Below, piece after piece: positions 15,430 through 24,419 of a stretch of DNA of 39,208 nt. Source of the stretch: Elusimicrobiota bacterium. GTDB taxonomy: Bacteria > Elusimicrobiota > Endomicrobiia > Endomicrobiales > Endomicrobiaceae. Location of the stretch: NCBI GenBank assembly GCA_031287735.1, contig JAITSO010000014.1:1-39208 (forward strand), given 5' to 3'. The number at the start of each line of letters is the position of its first letter. The stretch's first letter is position 1. The notes beneath the pieces were generated by a model, which did not search any database, was not told the DNA's origin, and saw only the letters and a program-made list of their open reading frames with translations. Made by a program: the position numbers and the translations under genes.

Positions 15430-16761
15430 ATGAATTTCATTCAAAAAAACAAACGTACTCAAAAACAAATGCTTGAGACTATTGGCGTTAATTCAATAGA
15501 CCAGCTTTTTGATTCCGTTCCTGAAAATATCAAAACAAGTCAGCTTAACATATCCGGCGGAAAAACTGAACAGGATATCTTAAAAGACTTTTCAGAGCTT
15601 GCCAATAAGAACAAAAAATTAATTTCGTTTAGAGGTGCTGGAAATTACGATCACTTTGTCCCGTCATTGGTTTCAGAAATAACGGAACGTTCAGAGTTTT
15701 GGACGGCTTACACTCCTTATCAGTCTGAGGCCAGTCAAGGCACTTTGCAAGCTATTTTTGAATATCAAAGTTTGATTTGTGCTTTAACTGGACTTGACGT
15801 TTCCAATGCTTCACTTTACGATGGTGCTGTTGCTGTTGCAGAAGCCGCATTGCTTGCTTTAAGACTATCAGGAAAAACAGAAATTATTGTGTCAGAAGGG
15901 TTAAATCCTCAATATATCCAAACCTTAAAAACTTATCTTACGAATTCAAATGCAAAAATAAAAATAGTTCCTCTTTCTCAAAACGGAAATCTTGAAAAAG
16001 CAGATATTGATAATTTATTAAGCGATAATATTGCAGCAGTAATTGCTCAATCTCCAAACTATTTAGGTATAGTAGAAGATATGAGTTGCTTGTCTAACTG
16101 TGTAAAAATTAAAAAAGCTTTGTTTATATCTGTTGTAAATCTACTGTCTCTTGGTGTTTTTCAAACGCCAGGAGAGTATAATTGCGATATCGCTGTTGGC
16201 GAAGGACAGCCGTTAGGGTTAGAAACGAATTTTGGCGGAGCAACTTTTGGTTTTATGGCTGTGCACAAAGGATTTGAGTGGAAATTGCCAGGCAGAATTG
16301 TTGGGCAAACCGTTGATATAAATGGCAAAAGAGGTTTCGTTTTAACTTTACAATCGCGGGAGCAACATATAAGGAGGGAAAAAGCTTATTCAAACACTTG
16401 CACGAATGCTTCCTTAAATGCTTTGTCAGCTTGTGTTTATTTAGCTGGTTGGGGTAGCGATGGTTTAAAAAAACTTGGCTCAGTAAATATTTCAAAAGCA
16501 AGATATGCTTTTAATAAAATAAAAACTATTGATGGGTTAGAGGCTAAATTCAAAAATGCTATATTTTTTAATGAATTTGTTTTTGATACTGGCAAAAACA
16601 TAAAAAAACTTCAGCAAGCTTTTTTAAAAAACAACATATTGGGTCCTCTTGAATTATCTGCTTTTGGAAAAAATTTCAAAAATTCACTGCTTTTTTGCGT
16701 AACAGAGCAAAGAACAAAAGAAGAAATAGACAAATTAGTGGAAATCTTAAGAACCACATGA
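15430..16761 (+). CDS. gcvPA: Glycine dehydrogenase (decarboxylating) subunit 1
   Basis: The 443-residue protein matches the N-terminal half-protein of split P-proteins: RGAGNYDHFVPSLVSEI, WTAYTPYQSEASQGTLQAIFEYQSLICALTG, NASLYDGA, and later EGQPLGLETNFGGATFGFMAVHKGFEWKLPGRIVG. The PLP lysine belongs to subunit 2 (gcvPB), which should pair with it but does not follow. After the stop there are only 55 bases before tlpA on the other strand. gcvPB must be elsewhere, or the system is incomplete. Confidence 0.93.
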   Translation: MNFIQKNKRTQKQMLETIGVNSIDQLFDSVPENIKTSQLNISGGKTEQDILKDFSELANKNKKLISFRGAGNYDHFVPSLVSEITERSEFWTAYTPYQSEASQGTLQAIFEYQSLICALTGLDVSNASLYDGAVAVAEAALLALRLSGKTEIIVSEGLNPQYIQTLKTYLTNSNAKIKIVPLSQNGNLEKADIDNLLSDNIAAVIAQSPNYLGIVEDMSCLSNCVKIKKALFISVVNLLSLGVFQTPGEYNCDIAVGEGQPLGLETNFGGATFGFMAVHKGFEWKLPGRIVGQTVDINGKRGFVLTLQSREQHIRREKAYSNTCTNASLNALSACVYLAGWGSDGLKKLGSVNISKARYAFNKIKTIDGLEAKFKNAIFFNEFVFDTGKNIKKLQQAFLKNNILGPLELSAFGKNFKNSLLFCVTEQRTKEEIDKLVEILRTT

Positions 16762-16816
16762 ATATATTTGCTCAGCCATTAACTGTTGTGATTATGTGAA
16801 ATTTATTTGGTTGGGT

Positions 16817-17296
16817 TTATTTTAATAACTTATCTACAGTTTCCAGCCATTCCTTTTCCAATCCTTTCGTGTAACCTGCATATCGTCTTACTACTTCTCC
16901 GCTTTTATCTATTATGAAAAATGCCGGTATGCCATTTACTGCGTAGGCTACGCTCACTCTGTTTTCGCCGAGTAATATTTTGTAATCAATGTCATGCTCT
17001 TTAATGAACTTATCAATTGTAGCACGGTTTTCGCCAACATTTATACCAAGCACTATAAAGTTTGGATTCCCAGCTTTTAATTTGTTTAGTTGTTTTACAG
17101 CAGGAAGCGATGCTCTGCAAGGTGGGCACCAAGTAGCCCAAAAATCGATGAAAACAACCTTTCCTTTTTGCTCTGACAGTTTTACATAATTGCCATCTAA
17201 ATCTTGGAGTTGAAAATCTGGTGCTGAAACAGAATAAGAAATACTTGTAGATGAAAACAGCACAAATAAAGCAAATAAAAATTTTTTAAAGTACAT
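16817..17296 (-). CDS. TlpA/ResA-like periplasmic thiol-disulfide oxidoreductase
   Basis: The 159-residue protein has an N-terminal signal or membrane helix (FKKFLFALFVLFSSTSISYS), then a thioredoxin fold of the TlpA type: APDFQLQDLDGNYVKLSEQKGKVVFIDFWATWCPPC, with the redox pair C57 and C60, a cis-proline region (GIPAFFIID) and a charged end. TlpA relatives reduce disulfides on cytochrome c apoproteins or other exported proteins. The partner is not visible. It overlaps the upstream trxA end by 11 bases, so both are cotranscribed. Confidence 0.88.
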   Translation of the reverse strand: MYFKKFLFALFVLFSSTSISYSVSAPDFQLQDLDGNYVKLSEQKGKVVFIDFWATWCPPCRASLPAVKQLNKLKAGNPNFIVLGINVGENRATIDKFIKEHDIDYKILLGENRVSVAYAVNGIPAFFIIDKSGEVVRRYAGYTKGLEKEWLETVDKLLK

Positions 17297-17603
17297 TTTC
17301 TAATACTCCTTTTAAATATTCTTTAGATTTAAAACCTATAATTTTTTCAATTACATTCCCACTTTTAAATAAAATCAGGCATGGAATAGACACTATTTGA
17401 AATCTTGCAGACAATGAAGTGTTTTCGTCTGTGTTGACTTTGCCGATTTTTATTTTACCTTTGTATTCATCTGCAAGCTCATCTACGATAGGACTGATCA
17501 TTTTGCAAGGACCGCACCATGGCGCCCAAAAATCTAACAATGTTGGTTTGTCAAAGTTTGCTATTTCGCTTTCAAAATTTTCTTCATTAATTTCAATTAC
17601 CAT
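17286..17603 (-). CDS. trxA: Thioredoxin
   Basis: The 105-residue thioredoxin has the WCGPC active site (C30 and C33), the buried Asp in LLDFWAPW, VNTDEN, and the cis-proline loop VSIPCLILF. ATG 17603 is preceded by AAGGAGGAA, so the longer frame from 17633 is rejected. It would reduce cytoplasmic disulfides and can donate electrons across the membrane to TlpA-like partners through a separate transporter not seen here. Confidence 0.93.
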   Translation of the reverse strand: MVIEINEENFESEIANFDKPTLLDFWAPWCGPCKMISPIVDELADEYKGKIKIGKVNTDENTSLSARFQIVSIPCLILFKSGNVIEKIIGFKSKEYLKGVLENVL

Positions 17604-17653
17604 TTGTAAATTCCTCCTTTTTAAGTGGTGCATAACTCTTAATTTTTTTTTGC

Positions 17654-17668
17654 TTGTATATTATACAA
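17654..17668 (-). promoter_or_regulatory. Palindrome overlapping a possible trxA -10 box
   Basis: TTGTATA-T-TATACAA is a perfect 15-base inverted repeat. On the minus strand it contains TATAAT (17660-17665), 57 bases before the trxA start. No good -35 box is seen, so the promoter reading is weak. AT-rich chance symmetry is possible. Confidence 0.35.
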
Positions 17669-17923
17669 AATAATTTATAGTGCGGCTGCAACGAAAATTA
17701 TCCATACTGCATTTTACTGTTTTTGCTAGAAAATTGCGGCATTGCCGACTTATACCAACTGGTATTGATTTTGTCAGTGCAACAATAGAAATATTTTTGT
17801 CAGAGTGAAAGTTAGAACAAAAACTACCGGGATTATATAAAGTTGCTATTTATGATACAATAACAGCAGACGTCGTTTTGTATTTATAAAATCGTTCTAC
17901 TGGTTAGGTTAATTGGAGAGGAA

Positions 17924-19192
17924 ATGTTAGACATTAAAGCAATAAGAGAAAATGTAGAAACTGTAACGCAAGCGATGCTAAACAGAAATCAGGACATAAA
18001 TTTTAACAACCTTCTGAAATTGGACGACAGAAGAAGAGAAACCATCTCAAAAATTGAGAACTTAAGATTTGAAAGAAACCAAGAAACTGAAAAAATCGGA
18101 AAACTTAAAAAAGAAAACAAAGAAATCCCGCAAGAAATTCTTGAACGCGTCAACAAAATAAGAGATGTTATTCAAGAATTAGAAAAGCAGCTTTTGACAA
18201 TTGAAAATCAAATGGAAGATTTTTTACTCAGAGTTCCTAATACCGTAGACGAGAATGTTCCATTAGGAAAAGACGAAAAATCTAATAAAGTAATCAGATA
18301 TGTCGGAAAACCAAAAGAGTTTTCTTTTAAACCAAAACATCACTGGGGAATCGGTGAAGCGTTAGGGATACTAGATTTTTCAGCTGCTTCAAAAATATCC
18401 GGCTCGCGTTTTGCCGTCTTAAAAGGTAAAGGTTGTGCTTTAGAAAGAGCAATAATTTCATTCTTTTTAAATACACATACACAAAATGGGTACAAGGAAA
18501 TAATGACGCCTTACCTTGTTAACCGCGTGAGTATGACAGGAACTGGACAGCTTCCGAAGTTTGAAGAAGAAGTTTTTAAGTGTTGCGATGACGATTTGTA
18601 TTTAATTCCAACAGCTGAAGTTCCCGTTACAAACATGTACAGGGACGATGTTTTAGAAGAAAGCTGCCTACCTCAAAAATTTACTTCTTATTCCGCTTGT
18701 TTCAGAAGAGAAGCCGGTTCTTATGGGAAAGACACAAAAGGACTTATCAGAAATCATCAATTTAACAAAGTAGAGCTTGTAAAATTCGTCAATCCTGAAA
18801 AATCAATGGAAGAACTTGAAAATCTTGTTTTAGACGCTGGAAAAGTTTTGGAACTTTTAGAACTTCCTTACAGGGTTATGCTTTTATGTTCTGGTGATAC
18901 TGGTTTTTCGTCATCTAAAACTTATGATCTAGAGGTTTGGCTTGCAGGCGACGGAGCTTACAGGGAAATTTCTTCTTGTTCTAATTTTAAAGATTTTCAA
19001 GCAAGAAGAATGAATATAAAGTATAAAAATTCACAAACAAAAAAAAGAGAATTTGTGCATACGCTAAACGGTTCTGGTGTTGCTGTAGGTAGAGCGTTTG
19101 CAGCTATTTTAGAAAATTTTCAACAGGAAGACGGTTCTGTAATAATACCTGAAGTTTTAAGAAAATATACGGGTTTTGACGTAATAAAGTAA
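17924..19192 (+). CDS. serS: Seryl-tRNA synthetase
   Basis: This class II synthetase (422 residues) charges tRNA-Ser. The N-terminal coiled-coil arm lies at about residues 30-105 and is rich in E, K and L. The catalytic motifs follow: [26 protein letters not shown] (motif 2), [26 protein letters not shown], and [22 protein letters not shown] (motif 3). GGAGAGG before the ATG fits. A 320-base gap from trxA to this gene holds only the trxA palindrome and leader sequence. mtnN follows after 11 bases. Confidence 0.97.
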   Translation: MLDIKAIRENVETVTQAMLNRNQDINFNNLLKLDDRRRETISKIENLRFERNQETEKIGKLKKENKEIPQEILERVNKIRDVIQELEKQLLTIENQMEDFLLRVPNTVDENVPLGKDEKSNKVIRYVGKPKEFSFKPKHHWGIGEALGILDFSAASKISGSRFAVLKGKGCALERAIISFFLNTHTQNGYKEIMTPYLVNRVSMTGTGQLPKFEEEVFKCCDDDLYLIPTAEVPVTNMYRDDVLEESCLPQKFTSYSACFRREAGSYGKDTKGLIRNHQFNKVELVKFVNPEKSMEELENLVLDAGKVLELLELPYRVMLLCSGDTGFSSSKTYDLEVWLAGDGAYREISSCSNFKDFQARRMNIKYKNSQTKKREFVHTLNGSGVAVGRAFAAILENFQQEDGSVIIPEVLRKYTGFDVIK

Positions 19193-19203
19193 AGGAGAAC
19201 ACA

Positions 19204-19929
19204 ATGCTTCAAAAGTTTATCGCAAACAGAAAACTTAAAAGTATTGTTGTCGCTATGAATTCAGAATTAACACCAATTTTAGAGATATTAAAACCCTACA
19301 AAAAGTTGGATAAACTCGGCAAAACTTTTTTTTATAATGAAAACGCTATAGTCATAAAAAGTGGAATTGGACAGATCTGTGCAGTAGATGCAGTTTCTTC
19401 CCTCATTTCGTTTTTAGGTGGAAAACAAAATTTGGAATGTATAATAAATGTCGGTCTTTGTGGAAGTTTGGTAGGTGAGAAATATAAAGTTGGAGACATT
19501 TTGATGGTTAAAGATGTTGTAGACTATGATTTTGATATAAGTAAAATAGATGGACTAAAGCCCGGACAATATCCGGGGTATGAAAGTGTTTTTTTTGAAG
19601 CGGATTTAAGCTATTTCAATTCTTTAAAGGAAATTTATGGTGATAAGATAAAAGCTGTTCGTTGTGCAAGCGGTGATAAATTTATTGCCGATAAAAACAC
19701 TCAAGATAGTTTAGTAAAAAATTTTGATGCCGATATTTGCGATATGGAGTCGGCGGCAATTGCAATAATTGCTAAAAAGTATGGAATACCTGCAATTATT
19801 ATAAAAGCGGTTTCCGATGTTGTCAATGATGAAAGTTTCCAAAAAACTTATCAAAATTCTACAAAAACTGTCACTAGAAATTATATAGGTGTCTTAAAAA
19901 TTATATTAGAAAACAAGCTTTTTGGGTAA
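19204..19929 (+). CDS. mtnN: Methylthioadenosine / S-adenosylhomocysteine nucleosidase
   Basis: The 241-residue protein fits the PNP/UDP family nucleosidases. It has AMNSELTPIL near the start, GIGQICAVDAVSS, NVGLCGSL, and the substrate-site block CDMESAAIAIIAKKYGIPAIIIKAVSDVV, holding the conserved Glu and the catalytic Asp. It cleaves MTA and SAH to adenine and a thio-ribose product, preventing product inhibition of methylation. AAGGAGAA precedes the ATG. It is probably cotranscribed with serS. Confidence 0.85.
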   Translation: MLQKFIANRKLKSIVVAMNSELTPILEILKPYKKLDKLGKTFFYNENAIVIKSGIGQICAVDAVSSLISFLGGKQNLECIINVGLCGSLVGEKYKVGDILMVKDVVDYDFDISKIDGLKPGQYPGYESVFFEADLSYFNSLKEIYGDKIKAVRCASGDKFIADKNTQDSLVKNFDADICDMESAAIAIIAKKYGIPAIIIKAVSDVVNDESFQKTYQNSTKTVTRNYIGVLKIILENKLFG

Positions 19930-20249
19930 CATTTTTGTTATTGCTTGTTCTGCTAATTGTAGAAACCGTGCAGTACTTATCTTTTTTTCAGCATTTGTGT
20001 GCATATTTTATAACATTTTTCTACTCAACAATACTATCTTGTCTTTACAGAAACAGGTATTAGACGTTTTTGGTTTGGCGAATTAGCTAATTCTGTTTCA
20101 TATAAGATTTTCATGATAATTAAATTTGTAAACCTTACAAAAGAATTATATAATCCGCGAGTACGTGTGCTGAAGTGCGATTGCGTAGCGACAATGTTTT
20201 TATATGAAGCGAGACGACTTAAGTTTAGTAGTTTTGAAGGATAATGATA
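19930..20249. other. Gap between mtnN and secA
   Basis: This 320-base stretch has no convincing reading frame. It holds the secA promoter and a leader of about 90 bases with a mildly symmetric GCGATTGCGTAGCGAC stretch. No secM-like gene was recognised. Confidence 0.5.
20125..20154 (+). promoter_or_regulatory. Probable secA promoter with a palindrome at -35
   Basis: TTGTAA (20126-20131), a 17-base spacer and a perfect TATAAT (20149-20154) give a likely promoter about 90 bases before secA. The -35 is part of TTTGTAA-ACC-TTACAAA (20125-20141), a seven-base-arm inverted repeat that could bind a regulator. Confidence 0.55.
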
Positions 20250-22847
20250 ATGCTGAAAATTTTACGGTCTGTTTTTGGGTCACAAAATGAGAGAGATATA
20301 AAAGCTATAAAACCTGTTGTCGAAAAAGTAAATTCTTTTGAACCACAAGTCAAAAAGCTTACCGATGAACAATTAAAATCAAAGACTACTGAATTCAGAG
20401 AACGTCTCAAAAGCGGAGAATCGCTTGACAAAATTTTGCCTGAAGCTTTTGCGTGCGTGCGTGAGGCATCTGTACGAACGATTGGCTTAAGGCATTTTGA
20501 CGTTCAAATTATCGGCGGGTATATTTTGCATAAAGGAAAAATCGCTGAAATGAAAACTGGAGAAGGAAAAACTTTGGTTGCAACTCTTGCTGCTTATCTT
20601 AACGCTTTGCCTCAACTTGGCGTACATGTTGTTACAGTTAATGATTATCTTGCCAAAAGAGATAAAGAATGGATGGGAGTGGTTTACGAAAAACTTGGGC
20701 TTACCGTCGGGAACATAGCACATGATACAAGCAATGAAGATAGAAAAACCGCTTATAATTGCGATATAACTTATGTCACAAATAACGAAATCGGCTTTGA
20801 CTATTTAAGAGATAACATGGTATCTACAAAAGAAGGCAGAGCGTTACGTTCTCTAAATTACGCTATCGTTGACGAAGTTGATTCTATTTTAATAGATGAG
20901 GCGCGTACGCCTTTAATAATTTCTGGTGCTGCAGAACAAGCAACGGACAAGTACTACGTTTCAAATAGAATTGTGTCTATGTTAAAAGGCAGACATATTA
21001 CAGAAAATGAAGAAATTAAGGCAAAATATGCTGGCGTTGATTTAGCAAAAGGTTACGACTATCTTGTGGATGAAAAAAACCACAATGTTGTTCTTACCGA
21101 GCAGGGCGTTCAAAAATCAGAAAAAATTTTAGGGATTACAAATATTTACGATGATTTGCAGTCTGAATGGGTGCATCACATAACGCAGGCTATAAAAGCA
21201 CATAATTTATTTCGCAGAGATGTAGAGTATATTGTTAAAGACGGTGAAGTTGTTATTATTGATGAATTTACCGGAAGACCTATGCCTGGCAGGAGATGGT
21301 CTGACGGTCTTCATCAAGCTGTGGAAGCTAAAGAAAATTTAAATATAGCCGGTGAAAATCAAACTCTTGCCACAATAACATTTCAAAACTTTTTTAGAAT
21401 GTATAAAAAGCTTTCCGGAATGACTGGAACAGCCTCCACAGAAACTGCAGAATTTTGGGAAATTTATAAACTTGGAGTTGTGGAAACTCCTACGAATAAT
21501 CCTATGATTAGAAAAGATTATACCGATGTAATCTATAGGACGGAAAGAGAAAAATATGAGGCTATCTCAAACGAGATAGAACAATTGTGGAAAAAAGGTC
21601 AGCCGATTCTCGTTGGAACACGTTCGATAGAAAAATCTGAAAAAATATCAGGGATTTTAAGAAAAAAAGGAATTCCTCATCAAGTTTTAAATGCTAAATA
21701 CCATGAACTTGAAGCCCAAATTATTGCAAATGCCGGGGCAAAAGGTGCTGTGACAATAGCCACGAATATGGCTGGCAGAGGAACTGATATTGTGCTGGGA
21801 GCGAGCGATAAAGAGCAAAACGAAGAAATAAAAAAACTTGGCGGTTTGCATATAATAGGTAGCGAAAGACATGAATCACGAAGAATTGACAATCAGTTAC
21901 GAGGACGCTCTGGAAGGCAAGGCGATCCGGGTTCTTCAAGATTTTTCCTATCTATGGAAGATGAACTTATGCGGCTTTTTGGGTCAGAAAGAATGTCTAT
22001 TGTAATGCAAAAATTAGGACTTAAAGACGGAGAAGATATTCAGCATCCTTGGATTTCAAAAGCTGTTGAAAGCGCTCAAAGAAAAGTTGAGGGAATGAAT
22101 TTTGACATAAGAAAACAGTTGATAGATTTTGATAATGTTATGAATAAACAACGCGAAGCGGTTTATAATTTGAGAAATGAAATTCTTGAAGGTGAGGATT
22201 TAACCGATACTATAAAAGATATGTTGAAAGAAACTGTAGGTGAAAAAGTATTGGAATGTTCTACTGCAAAATATGCTGAAGAATGGGAATGGACAACTCT
22301 CATTACTTGGCTTGAAAGAAATTTTGGGCTTAAATACGAAATTGAAAATAAAGAAATTTTAAATTATCTCACAAAAGAAGCTTTGCAAGAAGACTTGAAT
22401 GAAAAAGTTTCAGCTGCTTATGAAAAAAGACGGGAAGAGTTAACGCCGGAACTTATGTCGCATATTCAAAGAATGGTTCTTTTGCAGATGATAGATTCTT
22501 CGTGGAAAGACCATTTGTATGAATTAGATCAACTAAGACGTGGAATTGGTTTTAGAGCTTACGCTCAAAAAGATCCAAAAATCGAATATCAAAAAGAATC
22601 TTTTATACTTTTTGAAACTATGATGAAAAGAATAAGAGACAATACTGTAGAATATATCTTTAAAGTGCACATTGACGTAAAAACTCAACATCAGCAAAAA
22701 ATAAATCCAAATTTGGCAGGTTCTGCAGGTTCAAATGGAAAGAAATCTGAAGAAAAAAAATCAGTAAAAGATTTAAATAAAATTGGAAGGAATGATCCTT
22801 GTCCATGCGGAAGTGGAAAAAAATACAAAAAATGCTGTGGTGCATAA
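20250..22847 (+). CDS. secA: Preprotein translocase ATPase SecA
   Basis: This 865-residue motor pushes preproteins through SecYEG. The DEAD-type motifs include MKTGEGKTLVA (Walker A), VDEVDSILIDEARTPLIISG (Walker B region), SGMTGTASTE, TNMAGRGTDI and QLRGRSGRQGDPGSS. The C-terminus ends with the zinc-binding SEC-C motif DPCPCGSGKKYKKCC. AAGG at 20237-20240 fits ATG 20250 (nine-base spacing) better than ATG 20244 (three bases). It is probably the first gene of a cluster running through argF, maf, mtnP and aroE with gaps of 2-58 bases. Confidence 0.97.
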   Translation: MLKILRSVFGSQNERDIKAIKPVVEKVNSFEPQVKKLTDEQLKSKTTEFRERLKSGESLDKILPEAFACVREASVRTIGLRHFDVQIIGGYILHKGKIAEMKTGEGKTLVATLAAYLNALPQLGVHVVTVNDYLAKRDKEWMGVVYEKLGLTVGNIAHDTSNEDRKTAYNCDITYVTNNEIGFDYLRDNMVSTKEGRALRSLNYAIVDEVDSILIDEARTPLIISGAAEQATDKYYVSNRIVSMLKGRHITENEEIKAKYAGVDLAKGYDYLVDEKNHNVVLTEQGVQKSEKILGITNIYDDLQSEWVHHITQAIKAHNLFRRDVEYIVKDGEVVIIDEFTGRPMPGRRWSDGLHQAVEAKENLNIAGENQTLATITFQNFFRMYKKLSGMTGTASTETAEFWEIYKLGVVETPTNNPMIRKDYTDVIYRTEREKYEAISNEIEQLWKKGQPILVGTRSIEKSEKISGILRKKGIPHQVLNAKYHELEAQIIANAGAKGAVTIATNMAGRGTDIVLGASDKEQNEEIKKLGGLHIIGSERHESRRIDNQLRGRSGRQGDPGSSRFFLSMEDELMRLFGSERMSIVMQKLGLKDGEDIQHPWISKAVESAQRKVEGMNFDIRKQLIDFDNVMNKQREAVYNLRNEILEGEDLTDTIKDMLKETVGEKVLECSTAKYAEEWEWTTLITWLERNFGLKYEIENKEILNYLTKEALQEDLNEKVSAAYEKRREELTPELMSHIQRMVLLQMIDSSWKDHLYELDQLRRGIGFRAYAQKDPKIEYQKESFILFETMMKRIRDNTVEYIFKVHIDVKTQHQQKINPNLAGSAGSNGKKSEEKKSVKDLNKIGRNDPCPCGSGKKYKKCCGA

Positions 22848-22905
22848 TTAGAAGTTTTTACAGATTTTCGACTACTGACAGCATAAAATTTTATGGAAAA
22901 AACTT

Positions 22906-23817
22906 ATGAAAACAAAACATTTGCTGTCAATTTATGATTTATCTAATGAAGAAATTAAAAAAATACTAACCTTTGCTTTTGAACTCAAAAAAAAGAAAAA
23001 ATCAGTAGATACTTTCAATGGCAAAACTTTAGGCTTGCTTTTTGAAAAACCGTCTACAAGAACACAAGTTTCTTTTGCCGTTGCAATGATGCAGTTGGGT
23101 GGAAATTCCTTAATTTTAAATGCGGACACTATTCAAAGAAAAAGAGGCGAGTCTATATCTGATACCGCAAGAGTTTTCTCGCGTTATTTAGACGGGTTAA
23201 TGATAAGGGCTTTTAAGCATAGTGATGTTGAGGAATTTGCAAAATATTCTTCAATTCCTGTGATAAATGGTCTTACAGATTATGAACATCCCTGTCAGAT
23301 TCTTGCAGATATTATGACTATTATGGAATTGCATAAAATCAAAAGTTTTGAAAGCTTGAAAAAATTAAAGATTATATTTATTGGAGACGGAAACAACATC
23401 GTTCATTCTTTGATTGCTATTTCGGCTGTTTTAGAGCTTGATTTTACGTTAATTTGCCCAAAAGAATATCAACCTAAAAAAGAAATTTTAAATAGAGCTT
23501 GCGAACGTGGTGCAAAAATTAAAATTACAGATAAAATAAGCGAAGTAAAAGACGGTGATGTGGTTTATACCGATGTGTGGACTTCTATGGGGTTTGAAAG
23601 TGAAGAAAAAAAGAGAAAAAAGTTTTTAGAGCCATATCAAATTAATGACGAACTTTTAAAAAAAGCCTCTACTAAATGCATAGTTTTGCATTGTTTGCCG
23701 GCAGTTCGCGGAGAAGAAATAACTGCAGCAGTTATGGATAAATACGAAAATTCAATTTTTACTCAGGCTGAAAATAGACTTCATGTTCAGAAAGCTGTTT
23801 TACTGCACCTTCTTTAA
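22906..23817 (+). CDS. argF: Ornithine carbamoyltransferase
   Basis: The 303-residue protein carries the carbamoyl-phosphate motif STRTQ (in LFEKPSTRTQVSFAVAM), the second motif HPCQILAD, GDGNNIVHSL, and the ornithine-site HCLPAVRGEEI. That last motif separates it from aspartate carbamoyltransferase. It makes citrulline for arginine synthesis, or works in the arginine deiminase direction. A short purine run (GGAAAAAA) precedes the ATG. No other arginine gene is present here. Confidence 0.93.
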   Translation: MKTKHLLSIYDLSNEEIKKILTFAFELKKKKKSVDTFNGKTLGLLFEKPSTRTQVSFAVAMMQLGGNSLILNADTIQRKRGESISDTARVFSRYLDGLMIRAFKHSDVEEFAKYSSIPVINGLTDYEHPCQILADIMTIMELHKIKSFESLKKLKIIFIGDGNNIVHSLIAISAVLELDFTLICPKEYQPKKEILNRACERGAKIKITDKISEVKDGDVVYTDVWTSMGFESEEKKRKKFLEPYQINDELLKKASTKCIVLHCLPAVRGEEITAAVMDKYENSIFTQAENRLHVQKAVLLHLL

Positions 23818-23819
23818 AA

Positions 23820-24392
23820 ATGGACATAATACTTGCTTCATCATCTCCAAGGAGAATTTCTCTTCTAAAAAAGTGGGGGTTAAAATTTAAAATTATCCCG
23901 GCTTGCGTTGACGAAACGACGAAATTGACGAAACCTTCCTTTACAGTACGTTATTTAGCTGAAAAAAAAGGAGATTTTATTTACAGCAAGTTCCCTAATT
24001 CACTTATAATATCTGCAGATACCGTTGTAGCTTTAAACAGACGTATCGTCGGTAAACCTAAAACAAAAAAAGAATCTGAACAAATTATTAGAGAATTAAA
24101 CGGAAGTATCCATAAAGTTTATACAGGAGTAGCTTTAATTTATAAAGGTAAAAAAAATGTTTTTTATGATATTGCGAGAGTGAAAATGAAAAAGCTGCCT
24201 GAAAATCAGTTGAGAAAATTTTTTGGGAAACATTTAGATAAAGCCGGCTCTTATGCAGTTCAAGACGAAAATGATAATTTTGTTGAAAAAATTTACGGCG
24301 ATTATTATACAGTAGTTGGTTTACCGTATTACAAATTGGCAAAAGAATTAAAAAAATTTGCGGTAAACTTAAAAATTGCAGCAGTAATATAG
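23820..24392 (+). CDS. maf: Maf-family nucleotide pyrophosphatase
   Basis: The 190-residue protein starts with the Maf signature LASSSPRRISLLKKWG. It contains the family core DTVVALNRRIVGKPKTKKE, and ends with DKAGSYAVQDEN and VVGLPYYKL. Maf proteins hydrolyse dTTP, UTP or modified nucleotides to monophosphates and can delay septation. The ATG follows the argF stop by two bases, so the genes are coupled. The exact substrate subfamily is not assigned. Confidence 0.92.
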   Translation: MDIILASSSPRRISLLKKWGLKFKIIPACVDETTKLTKPSFTVRYLAEKKGDFIYSKFPNSLIISADTVVALNRRIVGKPKTKKESEQIIRELNGSIHKVYTGVALIYKGKKNVFYDIARVKMKKLPENQLRKFFGKHLDKAGSYAVQDENDNFVEKIYGDYYTVVGLPYYKLAKELKKFAVNLKIAAVI

Positions 24393-24419
24393 TGAAACTA
24401 AAATTACATGGAGGAAATA

